A stretch of 64,000 nt of DNA. Origin: Hydractinia symbiolongicarpus. Its lineage: Eukaryota; Cnidaria; Hydrozoa; Anthoathecata; Hydractiniidae. A program made the position numbers and the translations under genes. Below, piece after piece: positions 1 to 11,066 of this stretch (position 1 is the first letter of the stretch; each line of letters begins with the position of its first letter). The stretch lies in assembly GCF_029227915.1 (NCBI RefSeq), contig NC_079887.1:5456001-5520000 (forward strand), written 5' to 3'. The notes under the pieces are model-generated. The model was not told where the DNA came from, did not search any database, and saw only the letters and a program-made list of their open reading frames with translations.

Positions 1-168
1 AGAAGAAGTTTAATCGCCGGCAAACGAAAACCTGCGATTTCCCGTAAATCCCGGACTCGGCCCATATAGTCAAAATTATACAAAGAAAGTACCCAGGGAG
101 TAAACTCATCTCCAGAACGATTTTTTAAATTATTTTTTCACCACTAAAACGCATGAGACTTGTAGTTT

Positions 169-190
169 TCAAAAATGTTTTCATTTTTGA
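169..190. repeat. Satellite A hairpin (type example), one per monomer
   Basis: Perfect inverted repeat: arms TCAAAAATG and CATTTTTGA of 9 bp around a TTTT loop. It sits 28 bp downstream of the anchor start in each monomer, for example 372-393 and 4225-4246. By eye the arms are intact in 18 of 21 copies. The damaged ones follow anchors 2169, 3588 and 3791. T-runs and A-runs in and around it are spaced by a few bases to about a helical turn, so intrinsic bending is possible (inference). It could be a protein-binding or cruciform site; nothing in the sequence shows which. Confidence 0.8.
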
Positions 191-546
191 TGAGACGGCT
201 AATAAAAGTTGTTTAATCGCCGGCAAGCGAAAACCCGCGATTTCCCGTAAATCCCGGGTTTGGCCCGTATAGTCGAATGTATACAAAGAAAGTACCCTGT
301 GAGTAAACTCATTTCCAAAACGATTTTATAAAGTATCTCTTTACCACTAAAACGCATGAGACTTGTAGTTTTCAAAAATGTTTTCATTTTTGATGAGACG
401 CTGAATAAAAGAATTTTAATCGCCGTCAAACGAAAACCCGCCATTTCCCGTAAACCCCGGACTCGGCCCGTATAGTCAAAAGTATACAAAGAAAGTACCC
501 AGGGAGTAAACTCATTTCCCGAACGATTTTTTAAATTATTTTTTCA

Positions 547-1560
547 CCACTAAAACGCATGAGACTTGTAGTTTTCAAAAATGTTTTCATTTTTGATGAG
601 ACGCTTAATAAAAGAGGTTTAATCGCCGGCAAACGAAAACCCGCGATTTCCCGTAAATCCCGGCTTGGCCCGTATAGTCGAATGTATACAAAGAAAGTAC
701 CCAGGGAGTAAACTCATTTCCCGAACGATGTTTTAAAATTTTTTTTCACCACTAAAACGCATGAGACTAGTAGTTTTCAAAAATGTTTTCATTTTTGATG
801 AGACGCTCAATGAAAGAGGTTTAATCGGCGGCAAACGAAAACCCGCGATTTCCCGTAAATCCCGGGCTTGGCCCGTATAGTCGAATGTATACAAAGAAAG
901 TACCCTGTGAGTAAGCTCATTTCCAAAACGATTTTTTAAAGTATCTCTTTATCACTAAAACGCATGAGACTTGTAGTTTTCAAAAATGTTTTCATTTTTG
1001 ATGAGACGCTGAATAAAAGAAGTTTAATCGCCGTCAAACGAAAACCCGCCATTTCCCGTAAACCCCGGACTCGGCCCGTATAGTCAAAAGTATACAAAGA
1101 AAGTACCCAGGGAGTAAACTCATTTCCCGAACGATTTTTTATATTATTTTTTCACCACTAAAACGCATGAGACTTGTAGTTTTCAAAAATGTTTTCATTT
1201 TTGATGGGACACTGAATAAAAGTAGTTTAATCGCCGGCAAACGAAAACCCGCCATTTCCCGTAAACCCCGGACTCGGCCCGCATAGTTAAAAGTATACAA
1301 AGAAAGTACCCAGGGAGTAAACTCATTTCCCGAACGATTTTTTATATTATTTTTTCACCACTAAAACGCATGAGACTTGTAGTTTTCAAAAATGTTTTCA
1401 TTTTTGATGGGACGCTGAATAAAAGTAGTTTAATCGCTGGCAAACGAAAACCCGCGATTTCCCGTAAATCCCGGACTCGGCCCGTATAGTCAAAAGTATA
1501 CAAAGAAAGTACCCAGGGAGTAAACTCATTTCCCGAACGATTTTTTAAATTATTTTTTCA
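547..1560. repeat. Satellite A five-monomer HOR variant (1014 bp)
   Basis: This interval spans five anchors, 547 to 1561. It begins and ends with the same monomer order as the 811-bp units that follow. It carries one extra monomer of the ACTCGG type: the monomers around anchors 1155 and 1358 are near-duplicates that share the TTTATATTATTTTTT run. The distance between the successive 202-bp variants at 749 and 1763 is 1014 bp instead of 811. The simplest reading is a single-monomer gain by unequal exchange within the four-monomer HOR. Confidence 0.75.
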
Positions 1561-2371
1561 CCACTAAAACGCATGAGACTTGTAGTTTTCAAAAATGTTT
1601 TCATTTTTGATGAGACGCTTAATAAAAGAGGTTTAATCGCCGGCAAACGAAAACCCGCGATTTCCCGTAAATCCCGGCTTGGCCCGTATAGTCGAATGTA
1701 TACAAAGAAAGTACCCAGCGAGTAAACTCATTTCCCGAACGATGTTTTAAAATTTTTTTTCACCACTAAAACGCATGAGACTGGTAGTTTTCAAAAATGT
1801 TTTCATTTTTGATGAGACGCTCAATGAAAGAGGTTTAATCGCCGGCAAACGAAAACCCGCGATTTCCCGTAAATCCCGGGCTTGGCCCGTATAGTCGAAT
1901 GTATACAAAGAAAGTACCCTGTGAGTAAACTCATTTCCCGAACGATTTTTTATATTATTTTTTCACCACTAAAACGCATGAGACTTGTAGTTTTCAAAAA
2001 TGTTTTCATTTTTGATGGGACGCTGAATAAAAGTAGTTTAATCGCCGGCAAACGAAAACCCGCCATTTCCCGTAAACCCCGGACTCGGCCCGTATAGTAA
2101 AAAGTATACAAAGAAAGTACCCAGGGAGTAAACTAATTTCCCGAACGATTTTTTAAATTTTTTTTTCACCACTAAAACGCATGAGACTTGTAGTTTTTAA
2201 AAATGTTTTCATTTTTGATGGGACGCTGAATAAAAGTAGTTTAATCGCCGGCAAACGAAAACCCGCCATTTCCCGTAAACCCCGGACTCGGCCCGTATAG
2301 TCAAAAGTATACAAAGAAAGTACCCAGGGAGTAAACTCATTTCCCGAACGATTTTTTATATTATTTTTTCA
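1561..2371. repeat. Satellite A four-monomer HOR unit, copy 1 (811 bp)
   Basis: Four monomers (anchors 1561, 1763, 1966, 2169) in the order 202-bp GCTTGG type, GCTTGG type with CCCTGTGAG, then two ACTCGG types. The next 811 bp repeats this order with few substitutions. The rare variants CCCAGCGAG and GACTGGTAG are shared by this copy and the next. A 216-bp stretch at 1882-2097 matches 2693-2908 so closely that the conceptual peptides are identical. Confidence 0.85.
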
Positions 2372-3182
2372 CCACTAAAACGCATGAGACTTGTAGTTTT
2401 CAAAAATGTTTTCATTTTTGATGAGACGCTTAATAAAAGAGGTTTAATCGCCGGCAAACGAAAACCCGCGATTTCCCGTAAATCCCGGCTTGGCCCGTAT
2501 AGTCGAATGTATACAAAGAAAGTACCCAGCGAGTAAACTCATTTCCCGAACGATGTTTTAAAATTTTTTTTCACCACTAAAACGCATGAGACTGGTAGTT
2601 TTCAAAAATGTTTTCATTTTTGATGAGACGCTCAATGAAAGAGGTTTAATCGCCGGCAAACGAAAACCCGCGATTTCCCGTAAATCCCGGGCTTGGCCCG
2701 TATAGTCGAATGTATACAAAGAAAGTACCCTGTGAGTAAACTCATTTCCCGAACGATTTTTTATATTATTTTTTCACCACTAAAACGCATGAGACTTGTA
2801 GTTTTCAAAAATGTTTTCATTTTTGATGGGACGCTGAATAAAAGTAGTTTAATCGCCGGCAAACGAAAACCCGCCATTTCCCGTAAACCCCGGACTCGGC
2901 CCGTATAGTCAAAAGTATACAAAGAAAGTACCCAGGGAGTAAACTCATTTCCCGAACGATTTTTTATATTATTTTTTCACCACTAAAACGCATGAGACTT
3001 GTAGTTTTCAAAAATGTTTTCATTTTTGATGGGACGCTGAATAAAAGTAGTTTAATCGCCGGCAAACGAAAACCCGCGATTTCCCGTAAATCCCGGACTC
3101 GGCCCGTATAGTCAAAAGTATACAAAGAAAGTACCCAGGGAGTAAACTCATTTCCCGAACGATTTTTTAAATTATTTTTTCA
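2372..3182. repeat. Satellite A four-monomer HOR unit, copy 2 (811 bp)
   Basis: Anchors 2372, 2574, 2777 and 2980. It follows the previous unit directly and has the same monomer order and rare variants. Differences are isolated substitutions, for example GTAGTCAAAAG here against GTAGTAAAAAG in the unit before. The phase of a unit is arbitrary; I started it at the CCACTAAAAC anchor. Confidence 0.85.
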
Positions 3183-3993
3183 CCACTAAAACGCATGAGA
3201 CTTGTAGTTTTCAAAAATGTTTTCATTTTTGATGAGACGCTTAATAAAAGAGGTTTAATCGCCGGCAAACGAAAACCCGCGATTTCCCGTAAATCCCGGC
3301 TTGGCCCGTATAGTCGAATGTATACAAAGAAAGTACCCAGGGAGTAAACTCATTTCCCGAACGATGTTTTAAAATTTTTTTTCACCACTAAAACGCATGA
3401 GACTAGTAGTTTTCAAAAATGTTTTCATTTTTGATGAGACGCTCAATGAAAGAGGTTTAATCGCCGGCAAACGAAAACCCGCGATTTCCCGTAAATCCCG
3501 GGCTTGGCCCGTATAGTCGAATGTATACAAAGAAAGTACCCTGTGAGTAAACTCATTTCCAGAACGATTTTTTAGATTATTTTTTCACCACTAAAACGCA
3601 TAAGACTTGTAGTTTTTAAAAACGTTTTCATTTTTGATGAGACGCTGAATAAAAGAAGTTTAATCGCTGGCAAACGAAAACCCGCGATTTCCCGTAAATC
3701 CCGGGCTTGGCCCGTATAGTTGAATGTATATAAAGAAAGTACCCAGGGAGTAAACTGATTTCCCGAACGATTTTTCAAATTATTTTTGCACCACTAGAAC
3801 GAATGAGACTTGTAGTTTTCAAAAATGTTTTCATTTTTAATGAGACGCTTAATGAAAGAGGTTTAATCGCCGGCAAACGAAAACCCGCGATTTCCCGTAA
3901 ATCCCGGGCTTGTCCCGTATAGTCGAATGTATACAAAGAGAGTACCCTGTGAGTAAAGTCATTTCCAGAACGATTTTTTAAATTATCTTTTCA
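3183..3993. repeat. Satellite A HOR unit, copy 3, partly diverged (811 bp)
   Basis: Anchors 3183, 3385, 3588 and 3791 keep the 811-bp spacing and the 202-bp variant. The last two monomers have drifted: TTTAGATTATTTTTT, an altered anchor CCACTAGAAC at 3791, and a GCTTGG-type body where ACTCGG is expected. Order therefore decays toward the array edge at 4252, as is usual at satellite borders. Confidence 0.7.
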
Positions 3994-4252
3994 CCACTAA
4001 AACGCATGAGACTTGTAGTTTTCAAAAATGTTTTCATTTTTGATGAGACGCTGAATAAAAGAAGTTTAATCGCCGGCAAACGAAAACCTGCGATTTCCCG
4101 TAAATCCCGGACTCGGCCCATATAGTCAAAATTATACAAAGAAAGTACCCAGGGAGTAAACTCATTTCCAGAACGATTTTTTAAATTATTTTTTCACCAC
4201 TAAAACGCATGAGACTTGTAGTTTTCAAAAATGTTTTCATTTTTGATGAGAC
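3994..4252. repeat. Terminal satellite A monomers, truncated at the junction
   Basis: Anchors 3994 and 4197. The last copy ends after TGATGAGAC at 4252 and gives way to satellite B. The body before anchor 4197 carries rare variants (AAAACCTGCG, CCCATATAG, CAAAATTATAC). Within this window these are shared only with the first monomer of the window (before anchor 141), exactly 4056 bp or 20 monomers upstream. Confidence 0.85.
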
Positions 4253-4253
4253 T
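4252..4253. other. Satellite A / satellite B junction
   Basis: Satellite A reads normally through TGATGAGAC (ending at 4252), where the next A bases would be GCT. Satellite B begins at once with TCCAATTGTCTCAC, normally preceded by TTGGAG. I see no linker, target-site duplication or convincing microhomology. Both families keep the same reading direction across the join, although direction has no shared meaning between unrelated repeats. Confidence 0.93.
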
Positions 4254-6547
4254 CCAATTGTCTCACTTTCACATTTATAAGGTCACAGCCCAAAGTCAGT
4301 TCAATTAAGTCCCACAGTCAATCGTTTCATTGTTAAAAGCGATGCAACCTATTAGTATGAGAGAAAAATCGCTAAATACATGTTGGTACGAGTATGTGAC
4401 GCAACCGTTATAACTAAAGCGGATTGATACCGTTAGAAAGTCAATGAAATGTAGTTTTTGAGACTGTTGCTAATTATTCAGCGCGCGATAACGGCTACGA
4501 TTGGTCCCACAGCACAAAATTACTTATTTGTCTACATTTTTGAATAAAGCGCTACCCCACCGCCCAGTGTAATCGCTGAGTTCCGGCAATCAGGTCAAGT
4601 TAAGAAGAATGTTATTTCTTGGAGTCCAAATGTCTCACTTATCACATTTATAAGGTCATAGTCCAAAGTTAGTTCAATTAAGTCCTACAGTCAATCGTTT
4701 CATTGTTAAAAGCGATGCAACCTAGTAATACCAGAAAAATATCGCTAAATACATGTTGGTACGAGCATGTGACCCAACCGTTGTAACTCAAACGAACTGA
4801 CACCGTTAGAAAGTCAATGAAATGTAGTTTTTGAATCTGTCTCTATTTCTTCAGGGCATCCTTACGGCTACGATTGGTCCCACAGCACAAAATGACTTAT
4901 TTGTCTACATTTTTGAATAAAGCGCTACCCCAGCGCCCAGTGTAATCGCTGAGTTCTGGCATCATGTAAAATTAAGAAGAATGTTTTTTCGTGGAGTCCA
5001 ATTGTCTCACTTTTACATTTATAAGGCCACAGCCCAAAATCAGTTCAATTAAGTCCCACAGTCAATCGTTTCATTGTTAAAAGCGATGCAACCTAGTAAT
5101 ATCAGAAAAATATCGCAAAATACATGTTGGTACGAATATGTGATCAAACCGTTGTAACTCAAACTGACTGACACCGTCAGAAAGTCAATGATATGAACTT
5201 TTTGAAACTGTCTCTATTTCTTCAGCGCGCGATAACAGCTAGGATTGGTCCTACAGTAGGAAATGACTTATTTATCTAAATTCTTAAACGAAGCGCTACC
5301 ACAGCGCCCAGTGTAATCGCTGATTTCCGGCAATCACGTCAAATTAAGAAGAATGTTTTTTCTTGGAGTCCAATTGTCTCATATATCACATTTATCAGGT
5401 CAAAGTCCAAAGTTAGTACAATTAAGTTCCACAGTCAATCGTTTCATTGTTAAAAGCGATGCAACCTAGTAATATCAGAAAAATATCGCTAAATACATGT
5501 TGGTACGAATTTGTGACCCAATCGTTTTAACTCAAACGGACTGTCACCCTTAGAAAGTCAATGCAATGTAGTTTTTGAGACTGTCCCTATTTCTTCTGCA
5601 CGTCCTAACGGCTACGATTGGTCCTACATCACAAAATGACTTTTTCGTCTACATTTTTGAATAAAGCGCTACCCCAGCGCCCAGTGTAATCGCTGAGTTC
5701 CGGCAATCATGTCAAATTTAGAAGAATGTTATTTCTTGGAGTCCAATTGTCTCACTTATCACATTTTTAAGGTCATAGTCCAAAATCAGTTCAATTAAGT
5801 CCCACAGTCAGTCGTTGCACTGTTAAAAGCGATACAACTTAGTAATATCGGAAAAAATCACTAACAACATATTGGTACGAATATGTGACTCAATCGTTGT
5901 AACTCAAACGGACTGACACCCTTAGAAAGTCAATGAAATGTACTTTTTGAAACTGTCGCTAATTCTTCAGCGCGTGATTACGGCTAGGATTGGTCCCACA
6001 GTAAAAAATGACTTAATAATCTAAATTTTTAAAAGAAGTGCTACCACAGCGCCCAGTGTAATCGCTGAGTTGCGGCAATCATGTCAAATTAAAAAGAATG
6101 TTATTTCTTGGAGTCCAATTGTCTCACTTTCACATTTATAAGGTCACAGCCCAAAGTCAGTTCAATTAAGTCCCACAGTCAATCGTTTCATTGTTAAAAG
6201 CGATGTAACCTAGTAGGGTGAGAGAAAAATCGCTAAATACATGTTGGTACGAGTATGTGACGCAACCGTTGTAACTGAATCGGATTGATACCGTTAGAAA
6301 GTCAATGAAATGTAGTTTTTGAGACTGTTGCTATTTCTTCAGCGCGCGATAACGGCTACGATTGGTCCCACACCACATAATTACTTATTTGTCTACATTT
6401 TTTAATAAAGCGCTACCCCAGCGCCCAGTGTAATCGCTGAGTTCCGGCAATCAGGTCAAGTTAAGAAGAATGTTATTTCATGGAGTCCAATTGTCTCACT
6501 TATCACATTTGTAAGGTCATAGTCCAAAGTTAGTTCAATTAAGTCCT
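4253..6547. repeat. Satellite B, junction-proximal block
   Basis: The six full monomers beginning at 4253, 4625, 4997, 5369, 5742 and 6114. The first two recur 1861 bp (five monomers) downstream at 6114 and 6486, sharing TTTCACATTTATAAGG and CTACAGTC variants. Several private changes occur here, including a broken dyad in the first monomer (ACCCCACCGCCC), AAACTGACTG, and GATATGAAC. This fits an older, less homogenised array edge. B1 and B2 monomers are mixed. Confidence 0.7.
4922..4936. repeat. Satellite B GCGCT/AGCGC dyad (type example)
   Basis: Inverted repeat with 5-bp arms GCGCT and AGCGC around a 5-base loop (ACCCC here, ACCAC in most B2 copies, ACGAC in some). It recurs about once per 372 bp near monomer position +299. 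Many copies carry GTGCT on the left arm, which turns one pair into a G-T mismatch. Some B1 copies (GCGCTACCCCGGCACC) have lost it. A structural or binding role is only an inference. Confidence 0.6.
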
Positions 6548-9500
6548 ACAGTCAATCGTTTCATTGTTAAAAGCGATGCAACCTAGTAATACCTGAAAAA
6601 TATCGCTAAATACATGTTGGTACGAGCATGTGACCCAACCGTTGTAACTCAAACGAACTGACACCGTTGGAAAGTCAATGAAATGTACCTTTTGAAACTG
6701 TCGCTAATTCTTCAGAGCGCAATAACGGCTAGGATTGGTCCCACAGTAAAAACTGGCTTATTAATCTAAATTTTTAAGCGAAGCGCTACCACAGCGTCCA
6801 GTGTAATCGCTGAGTTCCGGCATTCAGGTCAAATTAAGAAGAATGTTATTTCTTGGAGTTCAATTGTCTCCTTTATCACATTTATCATGTCACAGTCCAA
6901 AGTTAGTTCAATTAAGTCCCACAGTCAATCGTTTCATTTTTAAAAGCGATGCAACCTAGTAATATCGGTAAGACATCACTAAATACATGTTGGTACGAAT
7001 ATGTGACACAACTGTTGTAGTTGAAACGAACTGATACCGTTAGAAAGTCAAAGAAATGTAGTATTTGAAACTATCTCTATTTCTTCAGCGCGCACTAAGG
7101 GCTAGGATTGGTCCCACAGTAAAAATTGACTTGTTTATCTAAATTTTTAAATGAAGCGCTACCACAGCGCCCAGTGTAATTGCTGAGTTTCGGCAGTCAT
7201 GTCAAATTAAGAAGAATGTTATTTCTTGGAATCCAATTGTCACACTTATAACATTTATAAGGTCACAGTCCAAAATCAGTTCAATTAAGTCCCACAGTCA
7301 ATCGTTTCATTGTTAAAAGCGATGCAACCTAGTAATATCAGAAAAATATCGCTAAATACATGTTGGAACAAATACGTGTCCCAATCGTTGTAACTCAAAC
7401 GGACTGACACCCTTAGAAAGTCAATGAAATGTACTTTTGAAACTGTCTCTATTTCTTCACCGCGCGATAACAGCTAGGATTGGTCCCACAGTAAGAAATG
7501 ACTTATTTATCTAAATTTTTAAATGAAGCGCTACCACAGCGCCCAGTGTAATCGCTGAGTTCCCGCAATCACGTCAAATTAAGAAGAATGTTATTTCTTG
7601 GAGTCCAATTGTCTCATTTATCACATTTATCAGGTCACAGTCCAAAGTTAGTACAATTAAGTTCCACAGTCAATCGTTTCATTGTTAAAAGCGATGCAAC
7701 CTAGTAATATCAGAAAAATATCGCTAAATACATGTTGGTACGAGTATGTGACGCAACCGTTGTAACTGAAGCGAATTGATACCGTTAGAAAGTCAATGAA
7801 ATGTAATTTTTGAGACTGGCTCTATTTGTTCTGCGCGTCCTAACGGCTACGATTGGTCCCACAGCACAAAATGACTTATTTGTCTATATTTTTGAATAAG
7901 GCGCTACCCCGGCACCCAGTGTAATCGTTGAGTTCCGGCAATCATGTCAAATTAAGAAGATTGTTTATTTCTTGGAGTCCAATTGTCTCACTTATCACAT
8001 TTTTAAGATCATAGTCCAAAATCAGTTCAATTAAGTCCCACAGTCAATCGTTTCATTGTTAAAAGCGATGCAACCTAGTAATACCAGAAAAATATCGCTA
8101 AATACATGTTGGTACGAGCATGTGACCCAACCGTTGTAACTCAAACGAACTGACACCGTTAGAAAGTCAATAAAATGTACTTTTTGAAACTGTCGCTAAT
8201 TCTTCAGAGTGCAATAACGGCTAGGATTGGTCCCACAGTAAAAACTGGCTTATTAATCTAAATTTTTAAGCGAAGCGCTACCACAGCGTCCAGTGTAATC
8301 GCTGAGTTCCGGCATTCAGGTCAAATTAAGAAGAATGTTATTTCTTGGAGTTCAATTGTCTCCTTTATCACATTTATCATGTCACAGTCCAAAGTTAGTT
8401 CAATTAAGTCCCACAGTCAATCGTTTCATTTTTAAAAGCGATGCAACCTAGTAATATCGGTAAGACATCACTAAATACATGTTGGTACGAATATGTGACG
8501 CAACTGTTGTAGTTGAAACGAACTGATACCGTTAGAAAGTCAAAGAAATGTAGTATTTGAAACTATCTCTATTTCTTCAGCGCGCACTAAGGGCTAGGAT
8601 TGGTCCCACAGTAAAAATTGACTTGTTTATCTAAATTTTTAAATGAAGCGCTACCACAGCGCCCAGTGTAATTGCTGAGTTTCAGCAGTCATGTCAAATT
8701 AAGAAGAATGTTATTTCTTGGAATCCAATTGTCACACTTATAACATTTATAAGGTCACAGTCCAAAATCAGTTCAATTAAGTCCCACAGTCAATCGTTTC
8801 ATTGTTAAAAGCGATGCAACCTAGTAATATCAGAAAAATATCGCTAAATACATGTTGAAACAAATACGTGTCCCAATCGTTGTAACTCAAACGGACTGAC
8901 ACCCTTAGAAAGTCAATGAAATGTACTTTTGAAACTGTCTCTATTTCTTCACCGCGCGATAACAGCTAGGATTGGTCCCACAGTAAGAAATGACTTATTT
9001 ATCTAAATTTTTAAATGAAGCGCTACCACAGCGCCCAGTGTAATCGCTGAGTTCCCGCAATCACGTCAAATTAAGAAGAATGTTATTTCTTGGAGTCCAA
9101 TTGTCTCATTTATCACATTTATCAGGTCACAGTCCAAAGTTAGTACAATTAAGTTCCACAGTCAATCGTTTCATTGTTAAAAGCGATGCAACCTAGTAAT
9201 ATCAGAAAAATATCGCTAAATACATGTTGGTACGAATATGTGACCCAATCGTTGTAACTCAAACGGGCTGAAACCCTGAGAAAGTCAATGAAATGTAGTT
9301 TTTGAAACTGTCGCTAATTCTGCAGCGCGTGATAACGGCTAGGATTGGTCCCACAGTAAAAAATGATTTGTTAATCTAAATTTTTAAATGAAGTGCTACC
9401 ATAGCGCCCAGTGTAATCGCTGAGTTCCGGCAATCACGTCAAATTAAGAAGAATGTTATTTCTTGGAGTCTAATTGTCTCATTTATCACATTTATCAGGT

Positions 9501-11066
9501 CACAGCCCAAAATCAGTTCAATTAAGTCCCACAGTCAATCGTTTCATTGTTAAAAGCGATGCAACCTAATAGTATGAGAGAAAAATCGCTAAATACATGT
9601 TGGTACGAGTATGTGACGCAACCGTTGTAACTGAAGTGAATTGATACCGTTAGAAAGTCAATGAAATGTAATTTTTGAGACTGGCTCTATTTGTTCTGCG
9701 CGTCCTAACGGCTACGATTGGTCCCACAGCACAAAATGACTTATTTGTCTATATTTTTGAATAAGGCGCTACCCCGGCACCCAGTGTAATCGTTGAGTTC
9801 CGGCAATCATGTCAAATTAAGAAGATTGTTTATTTCTTGGAGTCCAATTGTCTCACTTATCACATTTTTAAGATCATAGTCCAAAATCAGTTCAATTAAG
9901 TCCCACAGTCAATCGTTTCATTGTTAAAAGCGATGCAACCTAGTAATACCAGAAAAATATCGCTAAATACATGTTGGTACGAGCATGTGACCCAACCGTT
10001 GTAACTCAAACGAACTGACACCGTTAGAAAGTCAATAAAATGTACTTTTTGAAACTGTCGCTAATTCTTCAGCGCGCAATAACGGCTAGGATTGGTCCCA
10101 CAGTAAAACCTGGCTTATTAATCTAAATTTTTAAGCGAAGCGCTACCACAGCGTCCAGTGTAATCGCTGAGTTCCGGCATTCAGGTCAAATTAAGAAGAA
10201 TGTTATTTCTTGGAGTTCAATTGTCTCCTTTATCACATTTATCATGTCACAGTCCAAAGTTAGTTCAATTAAGTCCCACAGTCAATCGTTTCATTGTTAA
10301 AAGCGATGCAACCTAGCAATATCGGTAAGACATCACTAAGTACATGTTGGTACGAATATGTGACGCAACTGTTGTAGTTGAAACGGACTGATACCGTTAG
10401 AAAGTCAAAGAAATGTAGTATTTGAAACTATCTCTATTTCTTCAGCGCGCACTAAGGGCTAGGATTGGTCCCACAGTAAAAATTGACTTATTTATCTAAA
10501 TTTTTAAATGAAGCGCTACCACAGCGCCCAATGTAATCGCTGAGTTTCGGCAGTCATGTCAAATTAAGAAGAATGTTATTTCTTGGAATCCAATTGTCAC
10601 ACTTATAACATTTATAAGGTCACAGTCCAAAATCAGTTCAATTAAGTCCCACAGTCAATCGTTTCATTGTTAAAAGCGATCCAACCTAGTAATATCAGAA
10701 AAATATCGCTAAATACATGTTGGAACAAATATGTGTCCCAATCGTTGTAACTCAAACGGACTGACACCCTTAGAAAGTCAATGAAATGTTCTTTTTGAAA
10801 CTGTCTCTATTTCTTCAGCGCGCGATTACAGCTAGGATTGGTCCCACAGTAAGATATGACTTATTTATCTAAATTTTTAAATGAAGCGCTACCACAGCGC
10901 CCAGTGTAATCGCTGATTTTCGGCAATCACGTCAAATTAAGAAGAATGTTTTTCTTGGAGTCCAATTTTCTCATTTATCACATTTATCAGGTCACAGTCC
11001 AAAGTTAGTACAATTAAGTTCCACAGTCAATCGTTTCATTGTTAAAAGCGATGCAACCTAGTAATA
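6548..11066. repeat. Satellite B nested four- and five-monomer HORs
   Basis: Two overlapping tandem duplications. Displacement 1492 bp (four monomers): 6548-7743 matches 8040-9235 with few substitutions. Displacement 1865 bp (five monomers): 7722-9201 matches 9587-11066. Diagnostic shared variants are TTTATCATGTCACAG, AAGCGAAGCGCTACC, GGCTCTATTTGTTCTG and AATCCAATTGTCACAC. The edges are the first bases where several diagnostic differences appear, so they are good to about ten bases on the left sides and tighter on the right. Confidence 0.75.

Larger units (their letters stand above)
1..4252. repeat. Satellite A array, 203-bp monomer, 21 copies
   Basis: Head-to-tail tandem array. The anchor CCACTAAAAC (or a one-base variant) starts at 141, 344, 547, 749, 952, 1155, 1358, 1561, 1763, 1966, 2169, 2372, 2574, 2777, 2980, 3183, 3385, 3588, 3791, 3994 and 4197. 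Spacing is 203 bp, except 202 bp before 749, 1763, 2574 and 3385. Each monomer has a GC-richer part (around CGCCGGCAAACG, with ATTTCCCG repeated about 71 bp apart) and a part with T-runs and A-runs that carries a perfect hairpin. Copies differ by scattered substitutions such as ACTCGG, GCTTGG or GTTTGG before CCCGTATAG. The left edge of the array lies outside the window. No gene is present. The family was not recognised; a pericentromeric or subtelomeric satellite is the best description. Confidence 0.97.

Noticed and set aside
199-489. 96-codon open frame on the minus strand in satellite A
   Set aside because: It runs through tandem monomers and spans one full period plus part of the next. 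It is open only because those monomers lack stops in this frame. Neighbouring copies break it, and no start context or domain is visible.
1882-2908. Two identical 71-codon open frames at 1882-2097 and 2693-2908
   Set aside because: They are the same satellite segment repeated by the 811-bp HOR, so identity reflects DNA duplication rather than coding constraint. Other monomers do not keep the frame.
3572-3778. 68-codon open frame on the minus strand
   Set aside because: Another chance frame in satellite A, created by local substitutions in diverged monomers.
1-4252. CENP-B box in satellite A (reverse strand TTTCGTTTGCCGG)
   Set aside because: It shares only TTCGTT with the canonical box. The required central A and the following CGGG are absent, so it does not meet the core pattern.
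141-4900. Common origin of satellites A and B (TGTAGTTTT followed by A-rich sequence in both)
   Set aside because: The similarity is limited to about ten bases of low-complexity sequence. The flanks do not align and the periods are not multiples of each other.
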